This document shows, piece after piece, positions 39,213-49,489 of a DNA stretch of 64,000 bases. The stretch covers positions 44,593-108,592 of the forward strand of contig CALDSK010000165.1 in NCBI GenBank assembly GCA_937911865.1, written 5' to 3'. The first letter of the stretch is position 1. Each line of letters begins with the position of its first letter. The notes below the pieces were generated by a model. It saw only the letters and a list, made by a program, of their open reading frames with translations. It did no database searches and was not told the origin of the DNA. This DNA is from an uncultured Synechococcus sp. (GTDB taxonomy: Bacteria > Cyanobacteriota > Cyanobacteriia > Phormidesmidales > Phormidesmidaceae). The position numbers were made by a program, and so were the translations under genes.

Positions 39213-39514
39213 ATAGGCAAAAACCAGAGGCAAAAACCAGCATAAATGCCTACTAAATACCTCCGAGAAAAGAATAAAGGCCATACAGGTTCAGATTTAC
39301 GGTACGGCCTTTGACCGCGGGCTTCAGCCTGTAACCCGCATCTATACATAGCTCAGTCGAAGCACTGACTTAAGCAAAACAAATCGTCACAGGTCATTGT
39401 TTTGACCTAAGATTGGAATTGATAAGAACCTACACCTATCGCAACTTTAAGTAACACTTTTAGTTGACGTTATTGAGGTGGGCCAGAAGGCAGAAAATAT
39501 TAGGAGGATATGGA
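39213..39514. other. Region upstream of the aldolase gene with two hairpins
   Basis: About 300 bp with no gene. AAAGGCC (39276-39282) pairs with GGCCTTT (39306-39312) and GCGGG/CCCGC pairs around 39317-39339. These may be part of the aldolase 5' leader or a terminator-like structure. The aldolase promoter presumably lies in 39390-39470. Confidence 0.4.
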
Positions 39515-40594
39515 ATGGCGCTTGTACCTATGAGGCTGATGCTAGATCATGCGGCTGAAAACGGTTACGGGATTCCAGCGTTTAACGTAAACAACTTAGA
39601 GCAGATTCTTGCAATTATGCAGGCTGCTGATGAGACCGATAGCCCAGTTATTTTGCAGGCTTCTCGCGGTGCGCGGAAGTATGCAGGTGAGAACTTCTTG
39701 CGCCACTTGGTGATGGCTGCTGTTGAGACGTATCCTCACATCCCCGTTGTGATGCACCAGGACCACGGCAACGGCCCTGCGACTTGCTACTCTGCAATTC
39801 GCAACGGTTTTACTAGCGTTATGATGGACGGTTCTCTCGAAGAAGACGCAAAAACACCTGCAAGCTTCGAGTACAACGTCAATGTGACTCGCGAAGTGGT
39901 CAAGGTTGCTCACGCAATCGGTGCCAGTGTAGAAGGTGAGCTAGGCTGCCTAGGTTCACTCGAAACAGGCCAGGGCGAAGCAGAAGACGGTCACGGTTTT
40001 GAAGGTAAGCTCGACAAAGATCAGCTCCTTACTGACCCTGAAGAAGCGGCTCAGTTTGTAGAGGCGACTCAGGTAGATGCCCTTGCGGTTGCTATCGGTA
40101 CTAGCCACGGTGCGTACAAGTTTACTCGCAAGCCTACAGGCGAAATTCTTGCAATCGATAGAATTGCAGAAATTCACAAGCGCCTGCCAAACACTCACCT
40201 CGTGATGCATGGTTCTTCTTCCGTTCCTCAGGAATGGCTAGAGATGATCAACGCTCACGGCGGTGCAATTCCTGAAACTTACGGCGTACCCGTCGAAGAG
40301 ATTCAGAAAGGTATTCAGAACGGCGTTCGCAAAGTGAACATCGATACCGACAACCGTTTGGCGATTACTGCGGCTATTCGTGAAGCAGCGGATGCAGATC
40401 CTAAGAACTTTGACCCCCGTCACTTCCTCAAGCCTTCTATCAAGTACATGAAGCAGGTTTGTACCGATCGCTATGAAGCGTTTGGCACAGCGGGTCAGGC
40501 TTCTAAGATTAAGCAGGCAGGCGTTGAAGTCTTTGCGGCTAAGTACGCTGCAGGCGAGCTTGATGCAAAAGTTAAAGCAACGGCAGCCGTTTAA
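39515..40594 (+). CDS. fbaA: Fructose-bisphosphate aldolase, class II
   Basis: A 359-aa Zn-dependent aldolase acting in the Calvin cycle and glycolysis (FBP to DHAP and GAP, also sedoheptulose bisphosphate in cyanobacteria). The class II signatures are [18 protein letters not shown] (catalytic Asp and Zn His), [28 protein letters not shown] and [12 protein letters not shown], with [12 protein letters not shown] 39515 follows AGGAGG by 7 nt, an unusually strong ribosome site for this window, consistent with high expression. The frame extends 17 codons upstream but that start has no ribosome site. Confidence 0.96.
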   Translation: MALVPMRLMLDHAAENGYGIPAFNVNNLEQILAIMQAADETDSPVILQASRGARKYAGENFLRHLVMAAVETYPHIPVVMHQDHGNGPATCYSAIRNGFTSVMMDGSLEEDAKTPASFEYNVNVTREVVKVAHAIGASVEGELGCLGSLETGQGEAEDGHGFEGKLDKDQLLTDPEEAAQFVEATQVDALAVAIGTSHGAYKFTRKPTGEILAIDRIAEIHKRLPNTHLVMHGSSSVPQEWLEMINAHGGAIPETYGVPVEEIQKGIQNGVRKVNIDTDNRLAITAAIREAADADPKNFDPRHFLKPSIKYMKQVCTDRYEAFGTAGQASKIKQAGVEVFAAKYAAGELDAKVKATAAV

Positions 40595-40680
40595 TCACCG
40601 CTGTTTTAGTTGGCTACTTGACTTGGCTATTTGACTTGTAGGAGTCGAGTAGGCGTCGAGGAGCCAAGGCTTAAAACGAG

Positions 40681-40720
40681 AATCCCTGTAGCGACAACAG
40701 CGCCGCTACAGGGATTTTTG
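40681..40720 (+). terminator. Strong intrinsic terminator after the aldolase gene
   Basis: AATCCCTGTAGCG (40681-40693) pairs with CGCTACAGGGATT (40704-40716) and is followed by TTTTG. It is an almost perfect 13-bp stem. Confidence 0.92.
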
Positions 40721-40722
40721 TT

Positions 40723-40762
40723 AGGCGCTCTAGAGAATACAAGAGTATTCTCTAGAGCGCCT
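40723..40762. repeat. Perfect 18-bp inverted repeat hairpin
   Basis: AGGCGCTCTAGAGAATAC and its exact complement GTATTCTCTAGAGCGCCT flank a 4-nt loop AAGA. No T-run follows on either strand. It lies directly after the aldolase terminator. Confidence 0.9.
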
Positions 40763-40851
40763 AGGCAGCTTCTTTCAAGCGCTCGTTGACTGGTTAGAAG
40801 TGCCTATGTTTTGCTGAGCGGTTACTTCTTCTTTAACTGTCTACTTCTTCT

Positions 40852-41250
40852 TTAACTATCCGCTTCTTTAACCATCTGCGTGCTGGACTGTTGAAATAGG
40901 ATGGCATCTGTAATTGAGTCGTCGGCGGCAAATAGAAAGTGATTGGCAATCGTGAGCGCTAAGGCGTAGCAGAAGCAGATCAGTAAGCAGAAGCTGATGG
41001 CACTTCGTAGCCAGCGTCTGGTAAATAGAGTCCAGATGGTACCACCAATCAGGCTAACAAAGGCGATCGCACCTAGCCCACCGCAGGCAAAACTCAGTAC
41101 AGTTGCGCTACCTGTTCCTGCGGTTGAGAGCAGCCATAGTCCCAGCAAACAAAAGCAAAGTGTCGCTGGCTGCCACCCGCTGTAAAAATAACGCGTGATC
41201 AGTCTTCTAAGCTGTATTTTTCTGTGTCTATTCCGCCAAACTATAGCCAT
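40852..41250 (-). CDS. Small three-TM membrane protein (paralogue A)
   Basis: A 132-aa protein with an Arg/Lys-rich cytoplasmic N-terminus (MAIVWRNRHRKIQLRRL), three hydrophobic segments and motifs FYSGWQPATLCFCLL and GGTIWTLFTRRW shared with the next gene. No named family recognised. The ATG at 41250 is chosen over an upstream TTG at 41274. Likely an inner- or thylakoid-membrane protein of unknown role. Confidence 0.65.
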   Translation of the reverse strand: MAIVWRNRHRKIQLRRLITRYFYSGWQPATLCFCLLGLWLLSTAGTGSATVLSFACGGLGAIAFVSLIGGTIWTLFTRRWLRSAISFCLLICFCYALALTIANHFLFAADDSITDAILFQQSSTQMVKEADS

Positions 41251-41431
41251 CGGTTGCCACTCGCTGCCATACAAAAGAGCTATTTTCAGAGTGCCCTGGC
41301 TAAAGCTCAGACAGTTAGCTGCTGTGGTAATTCATCACAGTTTTTTAATAGACTTTTCAAGAGAAATTCAGCGCGGAGCTTCTAATTTCTCCTAGCCGCA
41401 TTCATCTAGTCGTATCTATCAGGTCTGGCTG

Positions 41432-41848
41432 CTAGAATCCGTCAGCGCGTACAAAGATAAGCAGCTGGATGGCAGAGGTGGTGACCGAGCCTAAAAATAA
41501 GATCAAAAAAGTGCAGCTGAGTCCACCACGCCACCAGCGCCGTTTAGCCAGATTCCAAATGGTAGATCCCAGTAGCGTGGCAAATGCGATGGGGAGAACG
41601 GTTAGACAGCTTGCCGAGAGGGTGGAGGCTAAAAAGTTGATAAATGACGGTAGTGACCAGTGGGTGGTCGGCAGGGTAGCAGCGATCGCACCTGACAGCA
41701 GCCCGAAACAAACAGCTCCGGGCTTCCAGCCGCTATTAAAGTACTTAGCGAACGCTCTTCTCAGCCGCATAGCGGGAGTCTGATGGCGATAAAGTCGCCG
41801 TCGCCGCATTTTTTTGGTTAGCGATCGCCGCCGCCGCCGCGTAGCCAT
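41432..41848 (-). CDS. Small three-TM membrane protein (paralogue B)
   Basis: A 138-aa protein beginning MATRRRRRSLTKKMRRRRL, with a strongly basic N-terminus and three hydrophobic segments. It shares FNSGWKPGAVCFGLL and GSTIWNLAKRRWWRG with paralogue A, so the two are a tandem duplication. ATG 41848 is used; the frame continues to a GTG five codons upstream. Function unknown. Confidence 0.65.
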   Translation of the reverse strand: MATRRRRRSLTKKMRRRRLYRHQTPAMRLRRAFAKYFNSGWKPGAVCFGLLSGAIAATLPTTHWSLPSFINFLASTLSASCLTVLPIAFATLLGSTIWNLAKRRWWRGGLSCTFLILFLGSVTTSAIQLLIFVRADGF

Positions 41849-42183
41849 ATTTCCAATTACCACATCCCAAAAAGGCTCAGTCTACGATTGCTCAGTCTGT
41901 CCGCGATCGCTTATTACGTAGCGCGAATCGACCCTTACAGCTCGCTAGTCTACACAGAACGCTCGCTTAGCTCGTGAAGGACCGATATCTCAGCCTTTTG
42001 CGCCGGAACCACAGGTCCTTAGCTATCAGCGACAAGAACCACAGTACAAGTTTTCCCGATACGTTGTGCAAAAAAGCTTATTTGTGAACACGACTTTATC
42101 AACTGACCTATTAACTTATTCGCGTCTGAATCAGGCAACCCGGCCGCTCTAGGCCTAAAGTATGGGCAGATAGCTACAAATCG
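41849..42183. other. Intergenic stretch without a supported gene
   Basis: 335 bp. A 73-aa minus-strand frame (42019-42240) starts inside the tandem repeat that follows and looks accidental. Promoters of paralogue B probably lie near 41850-41920. Confidence 0.45.
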
Positions 42184-42239
42184 AAAAAGCCAGATTGAAA
42201 AAGCCAGACCCAAAAAGCCAGACCCAAAAAGCCAGATCA
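42184..42239. repeat. Four-copy 14-bp tandem repeat
   Basis: AAAAAGCCAGACCC and close variants start at 42184, 42198, 42212 and 42226, exactly 14 bp apart. It abuts the pntB terminator. Confidence 0.85.
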
Positions 42240-42281
42240 AAAAAGCTCTGAACGATTTTACCTGCGTTCAGAGCTTTTTTG
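42240..42281. terminator. Bidirectional terminator after pntB
   Basis: AGCTCTGAACG (42244-42254) pairs with CGTTCAGAGCT (42265-42275); the stem is flanked by an A-run on the left and a T-run on the right, so it can work on both strands. It ends the pntA-pntB unit on the minus strand. Confidence 0.92.
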
Positions 42282-42320
42282 CTGGTATCAAGTCACAGCC
42301 GAATCGATTAAGGCGATTCC

Positions 42321-43763
42321 CTAGCGAGAACCAGCCATTGCAGGTGTCTTGGCCGTCTTTTGCATCTCTGCCAAAATAGCAGACACATTTGCCTTCGCAT
42401 CGCCAAAGAGCATCTGCGTATTGTCTTTGTAAAACAGCGGGTTATCTACGCCCGCGTAACCAACAGACAGACTGCGCTTCATGACAATGACATTGCTCGC
42501 ATTCCAGACTTCTAAAACAGGCATGCCAGCAATCGGACTCGCGGGGTCGTCCAGTGCGCTAGGGTTAACCGTGTCGTTTGCGCCGATAACAAGCACCACA
42601 TCAGTCTCGCTGAAGTCCTCATTGATTTCGTCCATTTCCAGCACGACATCGTAAGGGACGTTGGCCTCAGCCAGCAGAACGTTCATATGCCCCGGCAAAC
42701 GCCCGGCAACAGGGTGAATGCCAAAGCGGACGTTGACACCGCGATCGCGCAAAATCTTCGTAATATCTGCCACCGCATGCTGCGCTTGAGCCACTGCCAT
42801 GCCATAGCCGGGCGTAATAATGACGCTACTCGCTTCGTTGAGTAATTCAACCGTATCTTCAACCGTTGCGGAGGTCGCCGTTCCGCCGGGCGCTGAGCTG
42901 CCTGCACTCTGTGATGAAGCCCCTTGGCCGAAACCGCCCAAAATCACGCTGAGGAAAGAACGATTCATTGCTTTACACATGATGATGCTAAGAATCGCAC
43001 CACTGCTGCCGACTAGCGCGCCAGTAACAATTAGCAAATCGTTCGAGAGCATAAAGCCAGCTGCCGCTGCAGCCCAGCCAGAGTAGCTGTTGAGCATAGA
43101 GATAACGACCGGCATATCCGCGCCGCCAATCGCCGCAACCAAATGCATCCCGAGTAGTCCTGCAAGGGCGCACATGCCCAGCAGCGCAGGTAAGCCAGAG
43201 GTGCCTTCTGCGCCCATAAATACGAAGCCCAGCGCAACTGTGCCGACGAGCAAACCAATATTGAGCAGATGCCTCGCTGGCAGCATTAGAGGCTTGCTGC
43301 TAATAATGGCTTTTAGCTTACCGAAGGCGACAACTGAGCCCGTAAACGTGACCGCGCCAATAAACACGCCCACATAGATTTCAACCATATGAATGGTTTC
43401 TTCTGCGCCCACCAGGCTAGGCGTCATATCTGTTGGGGCCTGCAAGTAGTTGCCGATGCCGACCAGTACGGCTGCTAGGCCGACGAAGCTGTGCAGTACC
43501 GCAACTAGCTCTGGCATTTCGGTCATTTCTACCCGAGAAGCAAGCAGCGCGCCGATGATAACGCCCGGTACGATCACCGCGAGCAGTACACCATAGTTTG
43601 TGACGCCTGCGCCGAACGCGGTCGCGCCGATGGCCAAAGCCATGCCGATGATGCCGTAAAGGTTGCCCCGCTTGGCGGTTTCCTGGTTGGAGAGTCCGCC
43701 CAGGCTCAAGATAAATAGGACGATGGCCGCGATGTAGGCGACCGTCACAAGATTGTTGGACAT
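42321..43763 (-). CDS. pntB: NAD(P) transhydrogenase subunit beta
   Basis: A 480-aa subunit of the proton-translocating transhydrogenase (NADH + NADP+ to NAD+ + NADPH). It has multiple membrane helices (domain II) and the C-terminal NADP(H)-binding domain III with [53 protein letters not shown] and [22 protein letters not shown] lies 10 nt before the ATG. It is 40 bp downstream of pntA in the same operon. Confidence 0.96.
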   Translation of the reverse strand: MSNNLVTVAYIAAIVLFILSLGGLSNQETAKRGNLYGIIGMALAIGATAFGAGVTNYGVLLAVIVPGVIIGALLASRVEMTEMPELVAVLHSFVGLAAVLVGIGNYLQAPTDMTPSLVGAEETIHMVEIYVGVFIGAVTFTGSVVAFGKLKAIISSKPLMLPARHLLNIGLLVGTVALGFVFMGAEGTSGLPALLGMCALAGLLGMHLVAAIGGADMPVVISMLNSYSGWAAAAAGFMLSNDLLIVTGALVGSSGAILSIIMCKAMNRSFLSVILGGFGQGASSQSAGSSAPGGTATSATVEDTVELLNEASSVIITPGYGMAVAQAQHAVADITKILRDRGVNVRFGIHPVAGRLPGHMNVLLAEANVPYDVVLEMDEINEDFSETDVVLVIGANDTVNPSALDDPASPIAGMPVLEVWNASNVIVMKRSLSVGYAGVDNPLFYKDNTQMLFGDAKANVSAILAEMQKTAKTPAMAGSR

Positions 43764-43803
43764 ATTGCGTTAATTCCTTGAATTCTGCTGTAGCACGCGG
43801 GTG

Positions 43804-45435
43804 TTATTTACGGAACATCTTGAGCATTCGCTGCGTAACCAGGAAGCCGCCAGAGATGTTAATGGTGCCGACAAGAATGGCGATCGCACCCAGAATGGTT
43901 GTGGTGCTCAATCCACCTGTGACTGTACTGCCATTAAGCTGCAACAGCCCCCCGAGAATGATGATGCCGCTAATAGCATTAGTCACACTCATCAAAGGCG
44001 TATGTAGTGAAGGGCTAACGTTCCAGATCACCTGCCAGCCTACGAAGCAAGCCAGGATAAAGACTGTGAAATGAGAGAGGAACGAAGCGGGAGCGGTAAG
44101 GCCTATGGCCACGACGCCGCAGGCTAGCACAACAATGCCGATAGCTCTAACCGCAGAAGACGACGTTGCGTTCTCTTCCGGTGCGATGATCGCTTCTGCA
44201 ACTGGCGTGGCCTTTACAGGCGTAGGGGGCGCAGGCGGCTTCTCTGGCCTAGGCGCAGGCCAGGTCACTTCACCCGCATGGGTAATCAGCGCCCCACGTA
44301 CGGCTTCATCTTCAAAGTCAATTTTGTAATCTTCAGAGCCGCCCATATCGCTGAGCAAATGGCACAGATTAGTGCCATACAGCTGGCTGGCCTGACTGGC
44401 CATTCGGCTAGGAAAATCGGTAATGCCCACAATCGTGACGCCGTTGTTCACGTACACTTCATTAGGCTTGGTAACCGCGCAGTTTCCGCCCTGTTCAGCG
44501 GCCATATCTACAATCACCGAACCCGGCTTCATGCTCTCAGCCGTCTCTTTGGTAATCAGCAGTGGCGCTCGCTTGCCGGGGATCAAAGCTGTCGTAATAA
44601 TGATATCGACGTCTTTAGCCTGCTCAGCAAACAGCTCCATCTCCGCCGCAATAAACTCGGGGCTCATAGTCTTGGCATAGCCGCCGCTGCCAGTGCCATC
44701 TTCTTCAAACGTCAGTTCTAAGAACTCAGCACCCAGGCTCTCTACCTGCTCTTTCACCACAGGGCGCGTGTCAAAAGCGCGTACAACCGCTCCCAGGCTC
44801 TTGGCTGCGCCAATCGCTGCTAGCCCGGCAACACCCGCTCCGATGACCAGCACCTTGGCAGGAGGAACTTTACCGGCGGCTGTGATTTGCCCAGTGAAAA
44901 AGCGGCCAAACTGATTAGCGGCTTCAATCACCGCCCGATAGCCTGCAATATTCGCCATGGAGCTGAGGGCGTCCATCTTTTGAGCGCGGCTAATACGGGG
45001 AATTGCATCCATCGCCAGTACCGTAGCCTGACGACTGGAAAGGCGGTCTACTAAAGGTTGATTTTGGGCGGGCCAGATAAAGCTAATTAGCGACTGGTGT
45101 GCACCGAGCATATCTGCTTCATGCAGGCCGTTCGGGTGATCTTGAGGAGGCTGCACCTTTAAGACGACATCGGCTTGTTCCCACAGGTCGGTAGCTGTGT
45201 AAACGATGTCGCAGCCTGCATCTCGGTAAGCCTGGTCGCTAAAACTTGCAGCTATGCCAGCATCGTGCTCGATAATGACCTCAAAGCCTAGCTTTTGTAA
45301 TTTTTTGACGGTGGCAGGGGTGGCGGCAACGCGTCGTTCCCCATTGGCGATTTCTTTGGGAACGCCAATTTTTTTGGAGCGTTTAGGCTCTGGCGAATTC
45401 GCCTGCGAAACGTCCTTATCAATTGCCAGGGTCAT
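43804..45435 (-). CDS. pntA: NAD(P) transhydrogenase subunit alpha (fused domain I and membrane part)
   Basis: A 543-aa subunit: NAD(H)-binding domain I ([60 protein letters not shown]) followed by a Pro-rich linker (~390-420) and three to four transmembrane helices. The two halves, which are separate PntAA/PntAB in some bacteria, are fused here. ATG 45435 (MTLAIDKDV) has AGGAG 7 nt upstream and is preferred to the start seven codons earlier. Confidence 0.95.
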   Translation of the reverse strand: MTLAIDKDVSQANSPEPKRSKKIGVPKEIANGERRVAATPATVKKLQKLGFEVIIEHDAGIAASFSDQAYRDAGCDIVYTATDLWEQADVVLKVQPPQDHPNGLHEADMLGAHQSLISFIWPAQNQPLVDRLSSRQATVLAMDAIPRISRAQKMDALSSMANIAGYRAVIEAANQFGRFFTGQITAAGKVPPAKVLVIGAGVAGLAAIGAAKSLGAVVRAFDTRPVVKEQVESLGAEFLELTFEEDGTGSGGYAKTMSPEFIAAEMELFAEQAKDVDIIITTALIPGKRAPLLITKETAESMKPGSVIVDMAAEQGGNCAVTKPNEVYVNNGVTIVGITDFPSRMASQASQLYGTNLCHLLSDMGGSEDYKIDFEDEAVRGALITHAGEVTWPAPRPEKPPAPPTPVKATPVAEAIIAPEENATSSSAVRAIGIVVLACGVVAIGLTAPASFLSHFTVFILACFVGWQVIWNVSPSLHTPLMSVTNAISGIIILGGLLQLNGSTVTGGLSTTTILGAIAILVGTINISGGFLVTQRMLKMFRK

Positions 45436-45847
45436 GGCATCTCCTAATAGAAACAAGGCAACTTAAATCTTGACAGAAGAGAAATAAGGAAAGGCAGCTG
45501 TGATCACAAAGGTTGACCTCTGTTCGTAAAAGTTTTTGAAGGGCTTTGCGAGACTATACATTTCGGTCAACAGAGACCAAAAACTAGCCAGCCATTTGTG
45601 AGAAAAACTGTCACTAAATTGATCCCAATCGTCTCTCTTGAGATCGCTGTAGGGGGCTCAATTCAGTTAAGAAACCGTCCACCGAAAGAAGCACAGCGTA
45701 GAGTTGCAGTGTTAGACGTAGTATAAGAAAAGCGACCTATTAAGATTTGCAACTGAGCGTGTTCGCTACAGGGGCTTTTTTATTAGCGCTGTTCACATTT
45801 TTAAGTCACGTCTTTTAGTTACCCCTTGAATTGAGGAGTCATTGCGC
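45436..45847. other. Intergenic region upstream of pntA and the DUF2808 gene
   Basis: 412 bp between divergent genes. No gene or RNA recognised. A T-run TTTTTTATTAG at 45777-45787 follows GTTCGCTACAGGGGC without a clear stem. Confidence 0.5.
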
Positions 45848-46429
45848 ATGTCCGCTAAGCGTTCTATCTTTCGGTTGTTGTCCGGCCTAGCCCTGTCGGC
45901 GGGCGCGATCGCAACTACTCTATCAGTCTTGCCTGCGCAGCCTGGTATTGCGCAAACTGGCCCAGGACTCACCATTTTTGGCGGTGTCGATTCAGAGTTT
46001 CGCTTACCCTATACCCTCAGAAACAACAAGCCTCGTAGCACGAGGGCTCACTACTTCTTGCGCGTTCCAGGCACTCGGATGGAACGTGCCGCTTCCACCC
46101 TCCGCATCAGCTACCCTGAAGCGTTTACCGAGCGCCGAGGCGCTTTTGATACCGATCAAATCGAAGTTCGCCGGGGCCGAGGCACCGGTGGCCGCGAAAT
46201 TGAGGTAGATGAAGTCGTTTGGATTCCAGAATCTAGTCAGATCGAAATCTATCTCAGCGAAGACATTCCCGCCGATACAAGCTTTGTCGTCGCCATGTCT
46301 GGCATTCGCAACCCCAATCGATTCGGGATGCATCGTTTTAACCTGCAAGCAGAGTCTCGCGGTGATGTGCTACCTAGATACATTGGCACCTGGGAACTTC
46401 TGGTTGCAGAAGAAACCCATGGTCGGTAA
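45848..46429 (+). CDS. Secreted DUF2808 protein
   Basis: A 193-aa cyanobacterial DUF2808 family protein with a signal peptide (SAKRSIFRLLSGLALSAGAI, cleavage near the GIAQT segment). The family pattern RSTRAHYFLRVPGTRMERAA leads to LRISYPEAFTERRGAF, then WIPESSQIEIYLSEDIPADT and SGIRNPNRFGMHRFNLQAES. DUF2808 proteins are extracytoplasmic, of unknown function. A GGAGTC-type ribosome site sits 9-10 nt before ATG 45848. It precedes the rpmH cluster by 88 bp. Confidence 0.88.
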   Translation: MSAKRSIFRLLSGLALSAGAIATTLSVLPAQPGIAQTGPGLTIFGGVDSEFRLPYTLRNNKPRSTRAHYFLRVPGTRMERAASTLRISYPEAFTERRGAFDTDQIEVRRGRGTGGREIEVDEVVWIPESSQIEIYLSEDIPADTSFVVAMSGIRNPNRFGMHRFNLQAESRGDVLPRYIGTWELLVAEETHGR

Positions 46430-46517
46430 GCTGTAATATCTGTGCCTGCGATACCCAACAAAGAAAAGTACTCGCAGGCACAAAGCAATAATTTAGCAGC
46501 ATAGGACTAACAGAACC

Positions 46518-46658
46518 ATGACAAAGCGTACTCTGGGTGGAACCTCTCGCAAGCGCAAACGTGTGTCTGGCTTTCGCGCCAGAATGCGAACCAAGAACGG
46601 TCGCAACGTGATCAAGGCGCGTCGTAGCAAAGGCCGCGCTCGCCTTTCTGTCAGCTAG
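46518..46658 (+). CDS. rpmH: Ribosomal protein L34
   Basis: A 46-aa L34: [20 protein letters not shown] with the conserved [20 protein letters not shown] tail. It is the usual first gene of the rpmH-rnpA cluster and lies 24 bp before rnpA. Confidence 0.98.
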   Translation: MTKRTLGGTSRKRKRVSGFRARMRTKNGRNVIKARRSKGRARLSVS

Positions 46659-46682
46659 CGTCGCCACGCCTGAATTATCACT

Positions 46683-47231
46683 GTGGCCCTCCCCTCAAAA
46701 AATCGACTTCGTTCGTCTCGTGATTTCAGCAAGGTTTATCGAAAAGGCAAGCGCGCGACTACTCAAAATTTGGCTGTAAGAGCATTGAAATGCTCTAGTC
46801 GCAAGCAGGTTTCTGGTTTGAAATCTGGTTCAACGCCTAGCATGAAGTCCAGCTCAGAGAAGAGCATGGAAAAAGGAGAAAAGCAAGAAGAAAAACAAAG
46901 AGCAAGGCCTCGCCTAAAGCATATTAAAAAAAGCGTAGATGGTAAGCCGTCTGCGCTTTTAATGCGTCCGGCCTTTTCAGACGAGTCCGATAGTCAGGCG
47001 AACAGTCAGGGACCTTGCTTTGGTATTTCTATTAGCCGAAAAGTGCATAAGCGCGCGGTGGTCAGAAATCGAATTAAACGACAGCTGAAGGCGATTATTC
47101 GGGCGCGGTATATGGCGATCGCACCTGAATGGAAGATCGTTATCGTCGTAAGACCTCCAGCGGTAGAGTGCAGTTTTGACGACTTTTTGAGAGAATTAGA
47201 ATATCTGTTACAAAAGTTAGCGATTGTTTGA
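46683..47231 (+). CDS. rnpA: Ribonuclease P protein component with a large internal insertion
   Basis: The protein subunit of RNase P (tRNA 5' processing). The 182-aa product has the expected N-terminus (NRLRSSRDFSKVYRKGKRAT) and the signature GISISRKVHKRAVVRNRIKR followed by QLKAIIRARY. Between them lies a ~70-aa Lys/Ser/Glu-rich low-complexity insertion (residues ~38-110), making it much longer than the usual ~115-130 aa. The start is GTG at 46683. The core is intact. Confidence 0.93.
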   Translation: MALPSKNRLRSSRDFSKVYRKGKRATTQNLAVRALKCSSRKQVSGLKSGSTPSMKSSSEKSMEKGEKQEEKQRARPRLKHIKKSVDGKPSALLMRPAFSDESDSQANSQGPCFGISISRKVHKRAVVRNRIKRQLKAIIRARYMAIAPEWKIVIVVRPPAVECSFDDFLRELEYLLQKLAIV

Positions 47232-47306
47232 GCGAATCATTCACGCCGAATCGCTGACTTTAGCTACTGAATAAGCATTAGCTACCGCATAAAAAGAGGT
47301 ATTCCT

Positions 47307-47702
47307 ATGGCCGTTAAAGAAGACGTGTACTACGAAGGTGGCCCACACATTGGCGAGCTGCTGTTTAATATCATGCTGGCGTTTACGCTGATCTGCATTC
47401 CTTTGACGGTCGGTGCTATCGTCCGTGCACTGTGGCTGCGCTACCGAATTACCAGCCGACGCATTTCCATCACAGGCGGCTGGATGGGCCGCGATCGCAC
47501 CGACATTATCTATGGTGAAATCGCTAAAGTCGTCACGGTTCCTCGTGGCCTTGGGGCCTGGGGCGACATGGTCTTGACGCTGAAAGACGGCAGCCGGATT
47601 GAGATGCGCGCGGTCCCCAACTTTAGAGACGTGTACGACTACGTCACCGATAAAATTTCACCAGCAGCAAAAGTTGCGAGCGGTGCAGCCGGCGCGGTGT
47701 AA
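47307..47702 (+). CDS. Membrane protein with bacterial PH-like domain
   Basis: A 131-aa protein normally found between rnpA and yidC in cyanobacteria. A membrane segment (~22-44) is followed by a bacterial PH (bPH2/YdbS-like) beta domain: RYRITSRRISITGGWMGRDR, TDIIYGEIAKVVTVPRGLGA, GDMVLTLKDGSRIEMRAVPN. Role unknown, possibly in membrane-protein insertion. Confidence 0.85.
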   Translation: MAVKEDVYYEGGPHIGELLFNIMLAFTLICIPLTVGAIVRALWLRYRITSRRISITGGWMGRDRTDIIYGEIAKVVTVPRGLGAWGDMVLTLKDGSRIEMRAVPNFRDVYDYVTDKISPAAKVASGAAGAV

Positions 47703-47912
47703 GCGCCGCACGACTGGGCTACTATTGGCTGAATAATTGGCCTAATAGCGGGTCCAATAGCCAGCCCAATAAAAGGGTACGGTTAACCGAAAGGTTACGG
47801 ACCTGCTGAGCGATGAGTCACCGCCGGTTTGACAAAATTGATGGCTAACTCATCGCCAACATCCCCAACATTCAGATAAATTAGATTCAATAGCCTTCAT
47901 AAAAGAGCGCGC

Positions 47913-49229
47913 ATGGACTTCGGTATCGGCTTTCTTTCGAACAATGTAATGCTGCCAATCCTAGATTTTTTCTATGGAATTGTGCCCAGCTACGGGTTGG
48001 CAATCGTTGCCCTCACCTTAGTAATTCGCTTTGCGCTGTACCCGCTGAATGCGGGTTCTATTCGCAATATGCGAAAGATGAAGGTAGCCAACCCGATCAT
48101 GCAAAAGCGCATGGCCGAAGTCAAAGAGCGTTACAAAGACGATCCGGCTAAGCAGCAGGCTGAAATTAAAGAAATTTACTCTGACTTCGGTAATCCGCTT
48201 GCGGGTTGCTTTCCTGTCGTCTTGCAGATGCCGATTCTATTCGCGCTCTTTGCCACGCTCAGAGGGTCGCCATTTGCTGATATAAATCTGCCTGTTAACT
48301 TGAAGCTTGTCCCTCAAGAGGTCATCGAGCAAGTAGAGCAAGCGCCGCTACTAACCAAACCGAGCAATGTCTTCGTAGCCGATGGTGAGCACTTTCAGGT
48401 GAGTGCGGTTGTGCCAACTGGCGGCAAGCTAGCCATTGGGGAAACGACTAAAGTTGAGCTTCGTTCTGTCGATAACAAGTCTTTAGAAGAGCTGAGACAA
48501 GAATACAGAGAAGAAGGCGTAGATATTACCCCTCAGTGGGAAGTGACAAAGGGCGAAGATTTAGTAGCCATTCAGCCTGACGGCACGATCAAGGCGCTTG
48601 CACCGGGCGATGTCACAATTCAAGCCAAGGTACCCGGCTTGGCCGCTGACAAGGGCTTTCTCTTCATTGAAAAGTTGGGCCGAATTGGTGTAACCGGCGA
48701 GAACGGAGAAATCCACTGGGATATTCTCGGCATGATTGTCTTCTTTGGCATCAGCCTCTACGTGTCTCAGCAGGTGACGAACTCCGGCAATGCGGCTAGC
48801 CCCGATGGTCAAAACGATCAGCAGCAGGCGATCGCAAAATTTACACCGATTATCTTCTCTGGCATGTTTCTCTTCTTTCCGCTGCCCGCGGGCGTGCTGA
48901 TGTACATGGTGATTGCCAACATGTTCCAAACGGTGCAGTCATTCATCCTATCTAGAGAACCCCTACCAGAGAACCTACAGAAAATTGTCGATGCACAGGC
49001 AAAGGCAGCGGGCAGTGGCTCCGACCGCCAACAGCTCGCATTTGAGCCGGGCAAGCGATCTGCGGCTAAGCCAGAAGTCAACGGCAAGGGAAAAGCCGGC
49101 AAAAGCATGAAATCTGCAGCGCCCAAATCGAATGCGAGCAAATCGAATGCGAGCAAATCGAATGTGAGCAAGTCGAATGCGAGCAAATCTGGCGCTAAGA
49201 AAAAAACAAAGAAAAAAGCCTCGAAATAG
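47913..49229 (+). CDS. yidC: Membrane insertase YidC/Oxa1 with a periplasmic Big-like domain
   Basis: A 438-aa YidC/Oxa1 insertase. Core segments are [40 protein letters not shown] and [20 protein letters not shown]. Between helices 2 and 3 is a ~130-residue insertion (residues ~128-262) with an Ig-like/Big_2 look ([40 protein letters not shown]). The C-terminus is a basic tail of KSNAS repeats encoded by a 15-bp tandem repeat, likely contacting ribosomes. It is cotranslated with the neighbouring cluster. Confidence 0.94.
   Translation: MDFGIGFLSNNVMLPILDFFYGIVPSYGLAIVALTLVIRFALYPLNAGSIRNMRKMKVANPIMQKRMAEVKERYKDDPAKQQAEIKEIYSDFGNPLAGCFPVVLQMPILFALFATLRGSPFADINLPVNLKLVPQEVIEQVEQAPLLTKPSNVFVADGEHFQVSAVVPTGGKLAIGETTKVELRSVDNKSLEELRQEYREEGVDITPQWEVTKGEDLVAIQPDGTIKALAPGDVTIQAKVPGLAADKGFLFIEKLGRIGVTGENGEIHWDILGMIVFFGISLYVSQQVTNSGNAASPDGQNDQQQAIAKFTPIIFSGMFLFFPLPAGVLMYMVIANMFQTVQSFILSREPLPENLQKIVDAQAKAAGSGSDRQQLAFEPGKRSAAKPEVNGKGKAGKSMKSAAPKSNASKSNASKSNVSKSNASKSGAKKKTKKKASK
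49125..49190 (+). repeat. 15-bp tandem repeat encoding the YidC tail
   Basis: AAATCGAATGCGAGC and variants occur in four consecutive 15-bp units plus a partial one, each encoding KSNAS-type pentapeptides. Confidence 0.85.
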
Positions 49230-49489
49230 ACACTGCTTGCAAATAAATGATGAAAGAAAGGAGTCACTTGTCTCAGGCGGCTCCTTTTTGGTAGGTCACT
49301 ATCTATGACTATGCTTGGAATCTTGTGATCCTTAGAATCATCTATAGCATCTGAGATCTGGACACAGAGCACCAGTCGATTGATAGTATATAGAGCACGT
49401 AATGCGCTAGAGTGCCGAATCCACTTATATTTGGCTGCTTTAGCCATGCCCCTAGCACGACTTCAGAAGAGAGCAGACAGGCGAAGACC

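Noticed and set aside
42019..42240. 73-aa minus-strand frame near pntB
   Set aside because: It begins within 14-bp tandem repeats and has no family resemblance or ribosome site.
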